From Allokutzneria sp. NRRL B-24872 (GTDB lineage Bacteria; Actinomycetota; Actinomycetes; Mycobacteriales; Pseudonocardiaceae), in assembly GCF_002155965.1 (NCBI RefSeq), contig NZ_MUMH01000064.1, positions 1-64,000 of the forward strand: a DNA stretch of 64,000 nucleotides. Reading direction: 5' to 3'. Below the pieces are notes generated by a model. It was not told the origin of the DNA, ran no database searches, and saw nothing but the letters and a program-made list of their open reading frames with translations. Position 1 is the stretch's first letter. Every line of letters starts with the position of its first letter. Shown piece after piece: positions 8,793 to 17,491 of this stretch. The position numbers and the translations under genes were made by a program.

Positions 8793-10685
8793 GTGCGTAC
8801 GGTTCGGCTGACCACGGCCCAGGCGCTCGTGCGGTGGTTGATCGCCCAGCGCACGGAACTGCTCGACGGCTCGCAGGCGCCGCTGTTCCCCGGGGTGTTC
8901 GCGATCTTCGGCCACGGCAACGTGCTCGGCCTGGGCAACGCCCTCGAAGAGCACCGCGACGAGATCCCGGTGTGGCGCGGGCAGAACGAGCAGGGCATGG
9001 CGCTCGCCGCGATCGGCCACGCCAAGGCCACCCACCGGCGCCAGGTCATGGTGGCGACGTCCTCCATCGGCCCCGGCGCGCTCAACATGGTCACCGCCGC
9101 GGGCGTCGCGCACGCCAACCGGCTGCCGGTGCTCCTGCTGCCCGGCGACACCTTCGCCAGCCGCGCGCCCGACCCCGTCCTCCAGCAGGTGGAGCACTTC
9201 GGCGACGGCACGCTCACGGTCAACGACGCCTTCCGCGCGGTGAGCCGCTACTTCGACCGGATCACCAAGCCGGAGCAGCTGCTCGCCGCACTGCCGCAGG
9301 CCGCGCGCGTGCTCACCGACCCCGCCGAGTGCGGCCCGGTCACGCTCGCGCTGCCGCAGGACGTGCAGGGCGAGGCGTTCGACTTCCCGGAGTCGCTGTT
9401 CGCGCCGGTGGTGCACCACATGATTCGCCCTCGCGCCGACTCGCGGTCGATCGAGCGCGCCACCGAGCTGATCAAGGCCGCCAAGCGCCCGCTGCTGGTG
9501 GTCGGCGGCGGCGTCCGCTACTCCGGCGCGGGCGGCAAGGTCATCGAGTTCGCCCAGACGCACGGCGTGCCGATCACCGAGACCACCGCCGGCCGCACCC
9601 TCGTGCCGCACGACCACCGGCTGCACGCGGGGCCGCTGGGCGTGACCGGTTCTTCGTCGGCGAACACCCTCGCCGCGAAGGCCGACGTGGTGATCGCCGT
9701 CGGCACCCGCCTCCAGGACTTCACCACCGCGTCGTGGACGGTCTTCCACCCCGACACCAAGATCGTGTCGATCAACGCGGCGCGCTTCGACGCGGTCAAG
9801 CACGGTTCGCTCGCCGTGGTGGCCGACGCCGCCGAGGGACTGCGCGAACTGAACCGCGCGCTGGGCGACTGGCGGGCCGAGGACCCGTGGACGGCCTCTG
9901 CCGCTCACGAGCGCGCCAAGTGGGACGAGCACCTTGACGGGCTCCGGCAAGCCACGGACGGGCTACCGACCTACGCGCAGGTCGTCGGCGCCGTCAACGA
10001 CAACGCGCACCCGCAGGACTACGTCATGACCGCCTCGGGCGGCCTGCCCGGCGAGCTGATCGGTGGGTGGCGCGCACTGGGCGCCGCGACCATGGACGTC
10101 GAGTACGGCTTCTCCTGCATGGGCTACGAGATCGCCGGAGCTTGGGGCGCCGCCATGGCCCGCGCCGAGACGCACCCCGACGGCGTCGTCACGACACTGC
10201 TCGGCGACGGCTCGTACCTGATGATGAACTCCGAGCTGTTCTCCGCCGCGTTCGCCGGGCACCCCCTCGTCGCGGTCGTCTGCGACAACGACGGCTACGC
10301 GGTGATCGCCCGCCTCCAGCAAGGCCAAGGCGGCGCGGCCTTCAACAACATGTTCAAGGACTGCCGCACAGTTGCAGGCAAGGGCACGGACAGCTCCCAG
10401 CGCCGAGTCGACTTCGCCGCGCACGCCGCTGCACTGGGCTGCGGCGTGATCCAGGCCGACACCCTCGCCGAGGTCGGTCCCGCGTACGCCGCCGCCCGAT
10501 CGCAGGCCCGCCAGGAACGCCGTCCCGTCATGGTCCTCGTGCGCACGCACCCGTCGTCCTGGACCGAGGCCGGAGCCTGGTGGCAGGTCGGCGTCCCCGA
10601 AACCGCACACCGCGCCGAGATCACCCAGGCCCACCGCGAACTCCAAGAAGCCCGGACCCACCAACTCCGCTACCTGGCCAACTGA
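8793..10685 (+). CDS. iolD: 3D-(3,5/4)-trihydroxycyclohexane-1,2-dione hydrolase
   Basis: IolD is a thiamine-diphosphate enzyme that opens the ring of the dione intermediate to 5-deoxy-glucuronate. At 630 residues it has the usual family length. The N-terminal PYR domain includes WRGQNEQGMA with the catalytic Glu. A central Rossmann-like domain follows, and the C-terminal domain has the ThDP-binding LLGDGSYLMMN near residue 470. The start is GTG with AGGAGG upstream. It closes the inositol operon and is followed by a strong hairpin. Confidence 0.93.
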   Translation: MRTVRLTTAQALVRWLIAQRTELLDGSQAPLFPGVFAIFGHGNVLGLGNALEEHRDEIPVWRGQNEQGMALAAIGHAKATHRRQVMVATSSIGPGALNMVTAAGVAHANRLPVLLLPGDTFASRAPDPVLQQVEHFGDGTLTVNDAFRAVSRYFDRITKPEQLLAALPQAARVLTDPAECGPVTLALPQDVQGEAFDFPESLFAPVVHHMIRPRADSRSIERATELIKAAKRPLLVVGGGVRYSGAGGKVIEFAQTHGVPITETTAGRTLVPHDHRLHAGPLGVTGSSSANTLAAKADVVIAVGTRLQDFTTASWTVFHPDTKIVSINAARFDAVKHGSLAVVADAAEGLRELNRALGDWRAEDPWTASAAHERAKWDEHLDGLRQATDGLPTYAQVVGAVNDNAHPQDYVMTASGGLPGELIGGWRALGAATMDVEYGFSCMGYEIAGAWGAAMARAETHPDGVVTTLLGDGSYLMMNSELFSAAFAGHPLVAVVCDNDGYAVIARLQQGQGGAAFNNMFKDCRTVAGKGTDSSQRRVDFAAHAAALGCGVIQADTLAEVGPAYAAARSQARQERRPVMVLVRTHPSSWTEAGAWWQVGVPETAHRAEITQAHRELQEARTHQLRYLAN

Positions 10686-10712
10686 CGCACTCCGAACCCG
10701 ATGGACACGTTC

Positions 10713-10750
10713 TCAGGGCCGTCCCACCGGTGCTGGTGGAACGGCCCTGA
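10713..10750 (+). terminator. Hairpin terminator after iolD
   Basis: A 16-bp stem with one mismatch (TCAGGGCCGTCCCACC pairing with GGTGGAACGGCCCTGA) lies between iolD and the convergent DUF3073 gene. It has no long U tract. It probably ends transcription from both sides. Confidence 0.7.
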
Positions 10751-10769
10751 TGTGCGTGTGGAGAGGGAT

Positions 10770-10964
10770 TCAGTCGCGGTACTTGTCCGCGTACCTGTCC
10801 TCGTACGGGTCGTCGTCCTCTTCGTCCTCGACGGAGGGCGGAGGAGGAGGACTCTCGTCACCGGACAGCTCGCGCTGCAACGCATCGAAGTCGGCGGGAG
10901 GGGTGTGGTACTTGAGCTCCCGGGCCACCTTCGTCTGCTTGGCCTTTGCACGGCCGCGCCCCAT
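10770..10964 (-). CDS. DUF3073 family small protein
   Basis: This is a 64-residue actinobacterial protein. It starts MGRGRAKAKQTKVARELKY, which is the diagnostic opening of DUF3073, and ends in an acidic tail with YEDRYADKYRD. A run of five prolines sits in the middle. The basic head and acidic tail suggest a nucleic-acid- or complex-associated role, but the function is not established as far as I know. It is transcribed alone, convergent to iolD. Confidence 0.88.
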   Translation of the reverse strand: MGRGRAKAKQTKVARELKYHTPPADFDALQRELSGDESPPPPPSVEDEEDDDPYEDRYADKYRD

Positions 10965-11143
10965 GGCTCGACCCCCTCATACAGGGACGGGGGCGACCAG
11001 TGGTGGCCCCGCACGTCTCGACTCGTTTCCTGGCAGTCACCGTACCGTGCCCAGGCCACTGAATGCGACGCGGCACGGCGCTCCGGGCAGTGCCTCATGA
11101 CACGGTTGTGACCGGGCCGAGACCGCATGGCACGATTCCTCCC

Positions 11144-12037
11144 GTGCCCCGTCCGTTCGTCGCCTATCTCCGGGTGTACGAGCCGTTGTCCTCCCTGGAG
11201 GGCGCGTTTCGTTCGCAGGTCGAGCACGCGCTGCGCAACGGAGGCGGGCTCACCAGGTCCCAGGCCGCCGATCGCGAGCGCGAACTGTGGCTTAGGACAC
11301 AGTCGACCGCCCCGACCCGCCTGCTCCCCGGCGACAACGCCGAGGGCGAAGGCGCGCTGCGCAGGCTCGACGTGATCACCCTGCCCGTCGCCGACGCGCC
11401 CGGCCGCGACGCGGTCGACTCCGACGAGTCCCCGTTGGTCTGCCCGCTCGACCTCCGCCCGCGCGCCGCGGCCGGGGTGATGGGCTTCCTGGCCCACTCG
11501 GTCGGACCGCTGGTCGACGAGGCGCTGCCGCTGCCGGTCGAGGTGGTCAGGGCGAGGGCGTCGGCCGCGCTGAGCAACCTGCCGCGCCGAGCCGCGCACG
11601 TCGTCTCCTCCACGTGGACCGTGCCGCTGCCGTGGTTCGCGCTGGTCGACCCGGGCGCGCGCAAGGTGGTCCTGAAGGAGCGCGGGGACGCGGAGCGCAG
11701 CGTGCACTGGCTGATCTCCATGTCCGACGCGCGCCGCCGCGCCGAGGAGGCGCACGCGGTGGTCACCGCGACCCTCGGCGAGGAGGGCCCGGCCCGCATC
11801 CTCCGCGACACCTCGCGCTGGCTGGCGCACTTCGACGACAACTCGGTGATCGAGCTGGACTACGGCGGCATCGTCCAGCTCCTGGAGGACACCGAGCTGA
11901 CCGAGGACACCTCAGCCGAGGACGTCCAGGTCGCGCTCAGCGCCCTGGAGACGGGCAACGCCGAGCTGGCCGCCGAGCGCTACGCGAAGCTCCGCGAGTT
12001 CTGGAGCGACCTGGCCTCCCGCGAGCAGCACAACTAG
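11144..12037 (+). CDS. Conserved actinobacterial hypothetical protein
   Basis: This is a 297-residue soluble protein beginning VPRPFVAYLRVYEPL. It has no signal peptide or membrane segments and no catalytic motif that I recognise. It is rich in Arg, Glu and Leu with several likely helices, and ends in a helical region LEDTELTEDTSAEDVQ that resembles a modular coiled segment. The frame extends about 27 codons upstream of the chosen GTG, but that stretch looks non-coding. Its stop overlaps the convergent MFS gene by four bases. Confidence 0.7.
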   Translation: MPRPFVAYLRVYEPLSSLEGAFRSQVEHALRNGGGLTRSQAADRERELWLRTQSTAPTRLLPGDNAEGEGALRRLDVITLPVADAPGRDAVDSDESPLVCPLDLRPRAAAGVMGFLAHSVGPLVDEALPLPVEVVRARASAALSNLPRRAAHVVSSTWTVPLPWFALVDPGARKVVLKERGDAERSVHWLISMSDARRRAEEAHAVVTATLGEEGPARILRDTSRWLAHFDDNSVIELDYGGIVQLLEDTELTEDTSAEDVQVALSALETGNAELAAERYAKLREFWSDLASREQHN

Positions 12038-13233
12038 CGAGCCGCTTTCATCCCCCGAGCCGTCTTGCTGAACGCCAGCCCGACGCCGACCAGGAGCATC
12101 GGCAGTGCCGCGCCCACGAAGGCCCACTGCACGTCGACCGCGATCAGCACGCCCATCAGCGCGATCGACACGGAGTCCAGGGTCATCCGGGGCAGGTCGA
12201 TGATGCTGTTCACCCGGCCGAGCAGCTCGCGCGGAGCGGTGGTCTGGATGAAGGCGGGCAGCGCCACGTCACTGGAGTACGCGACCCCCACGCCGATCAC
12301 GGCGAGCACGGCCGCGGCGACCCACACGCTGGGCAGGAAGCCGATGACCGCGAAGGCCGTGCCCTCGCACAGCGTCATCCCGATGATCAGCAAGCCCCAG
12401 CGCCGGGGCAGCCCGGTGACCGACGCGCTGTAGGCGCCGATGAGCTGGCCGAGCCCCCACGACGCGACGAGCACGCCGAGCGCGATCGGATCGCCGGACA
12501 GCTCCTTGGCCAGCGCGGGCAGTCCGACGGCGAACAGCCCCGCGTAGGCCAGCGTCGCCGCCGTGACCAGCAGCAACACGATCCGGATCTCCACGTTGTC
12601 GCGGGCGTAGCGCAGCCCGGCGCCGATCTCGCGCCACAACGGGGTCTCGGGGCGCTCGGCCGGTGCTCCCGCAGGCGCTCCGCGCAGCGTCAACGCCGCG
12701 AACAGGAACGTCGCCGCGTTCACGATCATGGCGATGGTGGTGCTGCCCAGCGCGACGAGCACGCCACCCGCGATCGGTCCGACCAGGCGGCCGAACTGCT
12801 CGCTCATCCCGAGCAGCGCGTTCGCCTTCGGGAGCTGTTCGTCGGGAACGAGCGACGGCAGGATGCTCGTGCTCGCGGGCCAGAAGAACGCCTCAGCGAC
12901 ACCGGAGATCACGCCGAAGACGAAGAAGTGCCAGACCGAGAGGGCGCCGGTGGCGTTGAGCACTGCCAGCGCGAGCACGCAGCCGCCGCGCACGAGATGC
13001 GAGATCAACATGACGGTCCTCGGCGAGAACCGGTCCGTGACAGCCCCGCCGACCAGCAGCAACGCGCCGCGCGGCACCGCGATGGAGATCATCACGGCGG
13101 CCAGGGTGGTGGTCGTGGAGCCGGTGGTCGACAGCACCAGCCAGGCGAAGACGACGTCGTAGCTGTAGTCCCCGAACATGGAGACCGACTCGCCCGCCCA
13201 GACACGGCGGAACGACTTCGGAAGATCGCGCAT
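12034..13233 (-). CDS. MFS transporter (probable efflux)
   Basis: This is an inner-membrane major facilitator of about 399 residues with twelve likely hydrophobic segments. The opening FRRVWAGESVSMFGDY resembles the NxS/NxG start of the enterobactin-exporter-like (MFS_3) drug efflux group. The ATG chosen gives the usual short cytoplasmic N-terminus; an upstream TTG would add twelve residues. It lies 43 bases behind another MFS gene on the same strand, so the two may be co-transcribed. The substrate is unknown. Confidence 0.83.
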   Translation of the reverse strand: MRDLPKSFRRVWAGESVSMFGDYSYDVVFAWLVLSTTGSTTTTLAAVMISIAVPRGALLLVGGAVTDRFSPRTVMLISHLVRGGCVLALAVLNATGALSVWHFFVFGVISGVAEAFFWPASTSILPSLVPDEQLPKANALLGMSEQFGRLVGPIAGGVLVALGSTTIAMIVNAATFLFAALTLRGAPAGAPAERPETPLWREIGAGLRYARDNVEIRIVLLLVTAATLAYAGLFAVGLPALAKELSGDPIALGVLVASWGLGQLIGAYSASVTGLPRRWGLLIIGMTLCEGTAFAVIGFLPSVWVAAAVLAVIGVGVAYSSDVALPAFIQTTAPRELLGRVNSIIDLPRMTLDSVSIALMGVLIAVDVQWAFVGAALPMLLVGVGLAFSKTARGMKAAR

Positions 13234-13276
13234 GAGCGGAACTGTCGCCGCACGTGCTCCGACCGGCAACCGATAT

Positions 13277-14443
13277 TCAGAGCTTGCGCAGCAGCACCAG
13301 GCTGAGCAGCGCGGACGCGCCGCCCACCGCGAACGCCACCGGCCACGACACCTCAGCGGCCAGCCAGCCCGCGATGCCCGGGGCGATAGCCGCCGCCAGG
13401 TAGTTGGCCGTGTTCTGGAAGCCCAGCGCTGTGCCGCTCCTGCCCTCCGGCGCCATCTCCCCAGCGGCGGTGAACGCCAGGCCGTTCCAGCTCAGCGAGA
13501 GCGCGGTGGCCGCGATCGCCACCACGGCGAGCACCGGAACGGCAACGTTTCCCCAGTCCAGCAAGGCCACCAACAGCAAGGACGCCGCGATGAGCACCGA
13601 GACCGCGCGCAGCGGTCCGAGCCTGCTCGCCACGCGGTCCGACCACGCGCCGTTGAACAGCCGCCCACCCGCGCCGAGCAGCTGAGCGACGGCGAGCAGG
13701 GTCGATGCGACGACGAGGCTCACGCCCCGGTGCTCGTGGAACAGCTCGACCAGCAGCGCCGCGGTGGTGAACTGCGGGATCACCAGGCAGGCGCTGGCCA
13801 GGCTGAGCCGCCACAGCCTGGGGGAGCGCAGCACCTCACCGGCTCCGCCACCCTTCGGTGCCCGGACGGCGCCCTCCGGCTCGCGGACCCAGATGACCAC
13901 GGCGATCGCGGCGACCATGCTGATCCCGGCCAGCACCAGGAAGGCCAGCGGCACGCCGCCGGAGTGCGCGGCCAGCGGCAGCACGAGCGCGGAGAGCGCG
14001 GCGCCCGCTGGCGTGGCGCACTGCCGCACACCCATCGCGATGCCCCGCTCGTCGGCGGCGAACCAGATCATCACGGCGCGTCCGCTCGCCGCGTTCGCGC
14101 TGGCCCCGAATGCCCCTGCCCCGAGCAGCGCGAGCCCGGCGACCAGCACGTCGTCGGTCGCGGCCGCACCCGCGAGGCAGAGCGCCGCCGCGACGAGGCC
14201 GATCGTCATGATCGGGCGCTCGCCGAAGCGGTCGGCGCTCGCGCCCCAGAGCACCAGCGTCAGCATCGTGCCGAGGTTGACCGCGCCGACCAGCAGCCCG
14301 GCCTGCGGCAGGCTCAGCGTGAAGTGGTCGCGCAGCTGCGGGATCAGCACCGGCAGGCCCAGGAAGTAGGAGGCGTTGGCCCCCTGGCCGAGGGCACCCG
14401 CCGCGAGCACGACCCAGCGGTAGCTCTCGGGGCGCGTGATCAT
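13277..14443 (-). CDS. MFS transporter
   Basis: This is a 388-residue major facilitator with about twelve membrane helices, opening with YRWVVLAAGALGQGANAS. The loop GASADRFGERPI between the second and third helices fits the family's conserved motif A. It is the first gene of a pair with the MFS gene at 12034. The closest architecture I recognise is the CynX/NimT or oxalate-formate-like group, but I cannot assign a substrate. Confidence 0.83.
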   Translation of the reverse strand: MITRPESYRWVVLAAGALGQGANASYFLGLPVLIPQLRDHFTLSLPQAGLLVGAVNLGTMLTLVLWGASADRFGERPIMTIGLVAAALCLAGAAATDDVLVAGLALLGAGAFGASANAASGRAVMIWFAADERGIAMGVRQCATPAGAALSALVLPLAAHSGGVPLAFLVLAGISMVAAIAVVIWVREPEGAVRAPKGGGAGEVLRSPRLWRLSLASACLVIPQFTTAALLVELFHEHRGVSLVVASTLLAVAQLLGAGGRLFNGAWSDRVASRLGPLRAVSVLIAASLLLVALLDWGNVAVPVLAVVAIAATALSLSWNGLAFTAAGEMAPEGRSGTALGFQNTANYLAAAIAPGIAGWLAAEVSWPVAFAVGGASALLSLVLLRKL

Positions 14444-14809
14444 CAGGGGAGCCTAGGACGCGCATCCACATGTCGGGAGCGCATTCCCAATAATTGAAAT
14501 GACACGTAATAGAACCAGGCATTTATGTGGAAGATTTTCCATGTCGATGCATGGGGTGATCGAGGTGTTCTTCGGCTGTGTCCGAACTGCAATTTCCACA
14601 AAACCGCAGGTCATTGACCCCTTCTTGATGTTCGGGCTCGCGGTGACGATGGTCACAAGAAAAGGGAAATATGCGTTAAAGAGCGACTATTCCGCTCCGT
14701 GGGCATGCGTCATCTTGGTCACACGGCCGTGTTGCCAATTTTCCAACATCACCGTGGTTCAGTCGTTCTCGGTGGCGCACCCCCAGGCGCCGCGACTGAA
14801 AGGAAGACG
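14444..14809. promoter_or_regulatory. AT-richer intergenic region, probable divergent promoters
   Basis: About 365 bases lie between the MFS gene and the secreted-protein pair, with clearly lower GC than the flanks. It must hold the promoters for both directions. AAGGAAG lies just before the ATG at 14810. Open frames here, such as 14499-14813 on the plus strand, show no family resemblance or codon bias, and I do not call them genes. Confidence 0.5.
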
Positions 14810-15301
14810 ATGACCTCGCTGCTCTCCCGCCTCACCGTCGGTGGCGTCCTGATCGCCGCACTGGGTGGCGCCATCGCCCCCGCCGCGGTCGCCGCCCCCG
14901 CTCCGGCGGCCGTCGACTGCGCCGAGGGCAACGTCCTCAAGAACGCCTTCCACTCGGCCGACAAGGCCGGCGTCGGCGTGGTCTTCAACTACCACTGCAA
15001 GATCAGCGTCCGCGACGTCTCGTACCTGAACCCGGGCGAGAAGCCCTACCAGGACGGCAGCGGTGACCCGGTCAAGGTCAAGGGCAAGGCGTTCATCCGC
15101 GTCGTCGTCGACGGCTACAACTGGATCGGCGACACCTACACCGGCCCGACGCGCATCGCGGGCGAGGGCGCGGTCACCGAGATCGTGCACGGCGGCAACT
15201 TCGAGGGCCAGTCGCTGTGGTGGATCGGCGTCGACAAGAAGCGCCCCTTCACCAAGACCGTCAGCGGCAAGTCCGTCACCGTGACCGTCAAGGCCGCCTG
15301 A
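14810..15301 (+). CDS. Small secreted protein, paralogue A
   Basis: This is a 163-residue protein with a Sec signal peptide (hydrophobic stretch, cleavage near AVAAPAPA around residue 28). The mature part has two cysteines and a beta-rich look. Shared landmarks with the next gene are QDGSGDPVKVKG, a TYTGPTRI segment and NFEGQSLWWIG. It begins at ATG after AAGGAAG. It overlaps the second copy by a single base (TGATG), so the two are co-translated. I know no function; an extracellular small beta-sandwich is likely. Confidence 0.8.
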   Translation: MTSLLSRLTVGGVLIAALGGAIAPAAVAAPAPAAVDCAEGNVLKNAFHSADKAGVGVVFNYHCKISVRDVSYLNPGEKPYQDGSGDPVKVKGKAFIRVVVDGYNWIGDTYTGPTRIAGEGAVTEIVHGGNFEGQSLWWIGVDKKRPFTKTVSGKSVTVTVKAA

Positions 15302-15789
15302 TGATCTCCACCCGAGGTCTGAGCAGGGCGATCGCCGCGGGCGCGGTGGCGGTGGCGATGCTGGGCGTGCTCTCGCCCGTGGCCTCCGCCGCCCCCGTGC
15401 AGGAGGAGTGCGCGCCGTTCACCTTCTCCAAGGTCAAGGTCCGTGACACCGGCTCCACGACCGCCGTCGACCTGACCTACTCCCGCCCCGTCGAGGACGT
15501 GACGGTGCGCGAGCTGACCTCGCCGCCGACGCAGGACGGCTCCGGCGACCCGGTCAAGGTCAAGGGCACGAGCTGGTACGAGGTCCGCATGCTGTGCGGA
15601 TACGACTGGTACGGCAACCCGTACACCGGTCCGCGTCGTGTCAAGGGTGCGGGCGTCGTCGGTGAGGTCGTGCTCAACGGCGACTTCGAGGGCACGCTGT
15701 CCTGGGTCATCGGCACCCGCAAGGGCCTGTTCCCGAAGTCCGTGCACCACACCGGTTCGACGCTGACGATCGAGTTCCCCAAGAACTAG
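15301..15789 (+). CDS. Small secreted protein, paralogue B
   Basis: This is a 162-residue exported protein with a signal peptide ending near VASAAPVQ. The mature part aligns with the upstream protein through QDGSGDPVKVKG, PYTGPRRV, GDFEGTLSWVIG and a terminal TGSTLTIEF. It has two cysteines like its partner, but they sit at different relative positions in the middle. This looks like an old tandem duplication. Function unknown. The start is the ATG that shares one base with the previous stop. Confidence 0.8.
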   Translation: MISTRGLSRAIAAGAVAVAMLGVLSPVASAAPVQEECAPFTFSKVKVRDTGSTTAVDLTYSRPVEDVTVRELTSPPTQDGSGDPVKVKGTSWYEVRMLCGYDWYGNPYTGPRRVKGAGVVGEVVLNGDFEGTLSWVIGTRKGLFPKSVHHTGSTLTIEFPKN

Positions 15790-15814
15790 TCGCGCGCGAA
15801 CCGCAGCAAGCCAG

Positions 15815-15848
15815 AAGGGGCCTTCACCGCAGGGGGTGGAGGTCCCTT
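15815..15848. terminator. Stem-loop between convergent genes
   Basis: AAGGGGCCTTCACC pairs with GGTGGAGGTCCCTT through G-U wobbles around a four-base loop. It lies between the secreted-protein pair and the asparaginase gene, and is probably a bidirectional terminator. Confidence 0.55.
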
Positions 15849-15874
15849 CGCCTGTTCCAACTCAGAAGACGGCC

Positions 15875-16804
15875 CTAGAACACGGCGGGGAGCAGGCGCA
15901 CCGAGCCGACCCGCCGACCGCCGCCGAAAACCGGCTCCTCGGCCAGCTCCTCCAGCGCGGGCGTCGCGACGCCGAGCGAGCGCAGCGCGCCGACGATCAC
16001 CGGCATCCGCGCCCGCTGGGCCCCGTCGGAGATCTTGAGCGCGACCGCCCGCCCGTCCGGCAGGGCCGCCGCGTGCACGCCCTCGGCGCCCGCCTTGCAC
16101 AGCAGCCCGGGCACGGCGTCCATCAGCAGCGTGTCCTCGCGCCCGGTCCCCGCGACGAGGTACGGGTGAGCGCGCATGGCGTCGGCGACGCGGCGCAGGT
16201 CGGAGCCGGGCTCCGCGCTGGCCAGCTTGCCGAAGGCGCGGGCGAGCCCGTACAGCGAGACGGAGAACAGCGGGGCACCGCAGCCGTCGACCGCCGTGTG
16301 CGCGATCGGCTCCTCGGCCAGCTCGGCGAGGGTGTTCCTGATCGCCACCTGGAGCGGGTGCGACGGATCGGTGTAGGACGTGGTCGGCCAGCCGCGCTGC
16401 ACGCACGTCGCGAGCATGCCCGCGTGCTTGCCGGAGCAGTTCATGCTGACCCGGTTCGCCGAGCCACCGGCCGCCACCAGCGCGTTCCTGCTGCCCTCGT
16501 GCACGGGGTAGTCCGGAGGGCACAGCAGGTGGTCCGGGGTGAGGCCGTGCTTGGCCAGCAGCGCCGTCGCCCGCTCGACGTGCTCGGGCTCGCCGTTGTG
16601 CGAGGCGCAGATCAGCGCCAGGTCCGCGTCGTCCGGCACGTCGAGGCCGCAGCGCAGCATCCCCAGCGCCTGGACCGGCTTGTTCGACGAGCGCGGCATG
16701 ATCGGCCTGCGGGTGTCCCCGTGCACGCGGACCACCTCGCCCGCCGGCCCGAGCACGATCACCGAGCCGTGGTGCACGCACTCGCGCACGCCGGAACGGA
16801 CCAC
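15875..16804 (-). CDS. Asparaginase (AnsA/B II family, PF06089 type)
   Basis: The product would hydrolyse asparagine to aspartate and ammonia in the cytoplasm. The 309 residues shown carry the family blocks MPRSSNKPVQALG, ICASHNGEPEHVE, MNCSGKHAGML and HTAVDGCGAP. I give the first standard start (GTG). The family usually begins with 'ELVEVVRSG', and in this frame that segment lies just upstream. A strong GAGGAGG sits seven bases before an in-frame ATC at 16825. The true protein may therefore be seven residues longer with an unusual start. It follows the RsiG-like gene closely and is probably coupled to it. Confidence 0.85.
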   Translation of the reverse strand: MVRSGVRECVHHGSVIVLGPAGEVVRVHGDTRRPIMPRSSNKPVQALGMLRCGLDVPDDADLALICASHNGEPEHVERATALLAKHGLTPDHLLCPPDYPVHEGSRNALVAAGGSANRVSMNCSGKHAGMLATCVQRGWPTTSYTDPSHPLQVAIRNTLAELAEEPIAHTAVDGCGAPLFSVSLYGLARAFGKLASAEPGSDLRRVADAMRAHPYLVAGTGREDTLLMDAVPGLLCKAGAEGVHAAALPDGRAVALKISDGAQRARMPVIVGALRSLGVATPALEELAEEPVFGGGRRVGSVRLLPAVF

Positions 16805-16827
16805 CTCGACCAGTTCGCTGGCGATGG

Positions 16828-17418
16828 CTAGTCCTCCTCGGGCTCGTCGGTGCCGTCCTGCTGGCGCAGCCTGCTGGCCGCCAGCAGATCGTCCACCGAC
16901 GCCCTGCCCTCCCGGTACCGCCGAGCGATCTCTTCGTTGAGCTGGTCCATGACCACCTGCACCTCGCGCCGCCGCCCGGACACCGACGCCTCCTCGGCGC
17001 GGTAGGCCCGCAGCGCGTGCGCGATCTGCTCCTCGGTCAGCGAGGTGACGTTGGACAGGTCGACGTCGGAGACCAGGGTCTCGACGTGCCTGCGGTGCGC
17101 CTCCGCGCGCGAGGGCTCCGGCATCTGGGCGCGCCCGAGACTGCTGGTGGACCGGACCGCGTTCTCCGAGAGGATGCCGACGAGCTGCTCGACCACGGAG
17201 GTCGGACCACCCTCGGAGCGCCTGCGCTGCTCGGCCAGGACGATGTCGATCCTGGCGTGCAGAAGTCTGCGCACGTAGGAGAGGTCGGTCTCCTCCTGCG
17301 CAGCCTCGTCCCGCAGCTCCCGCACCTCGCTGAGGGGGCGCTGCTCGACACCCTCGGTGTAGTCCGGGGCCAGCACGCGGTCAATCCTCCGGCGCCCGCC
17401 TGGACGTACCTCGATCAC
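16828..17418 (-). CDS. RsiG-like anti-sigma factor with c-di-GMP signature
   Basis: This 196-residue helical protein resembles RsiG, which in Streptomyces holds the sporulation sigma factor WhiG when loaded with cyclic di-GMP. RsiG carries two copies of E-x3-S-x2-R-x3-Q-x3-D. Here the second copy is exact (EASVSGRRREVQVVMD). The first has His in place of Gln (ETDLSYVRRLLHARID). The GTG start gives VIEVRPGGRRR, with AGGA upstream; longer starts at 17457 and 17481 are possible. No whiG lies in this window, but a GGDEF protein does (38986). Confidence 0.78.
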   Translation of the reverse strand: MIEVRPGGRRRIDRVLAPDYTEGVEQRPLSEVRELRDEAAQEETDLSYVRRLLHARIDIVLAEQRRRSEGGPTSVVEQLVGILSENAVRSTSSLGRAQMPEPSRAEAHRRHVETLVSDVDLSNVTSLTEEQIAHALRAYRAEEASVSGRRREVQVVMDQLNEEIARRYREGRASVDDLLAASRLRQQDGTDEPEED

Positions 17419-17491
17419 GTGCCCATCCTGCGGGACATTCCGGTCAGCCGCCAACACCCGCTCTACTCCCAACAGGTACACATTCGAATAA

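Noticed and set aside
10701-11111. Plus-strand frame across the iolD terminator and DUF3073
   Set aside because: It overlaps a clear DUF3073 gene on the other strand and a hairpin terminator; no protein similarity.
14499-14813. 104-residue plus-strand frame upstream of the secreted pair
   Set aside because: No family resemblance, no ribosome site, composition of intergenic DNA; it is more likely the promoter region.
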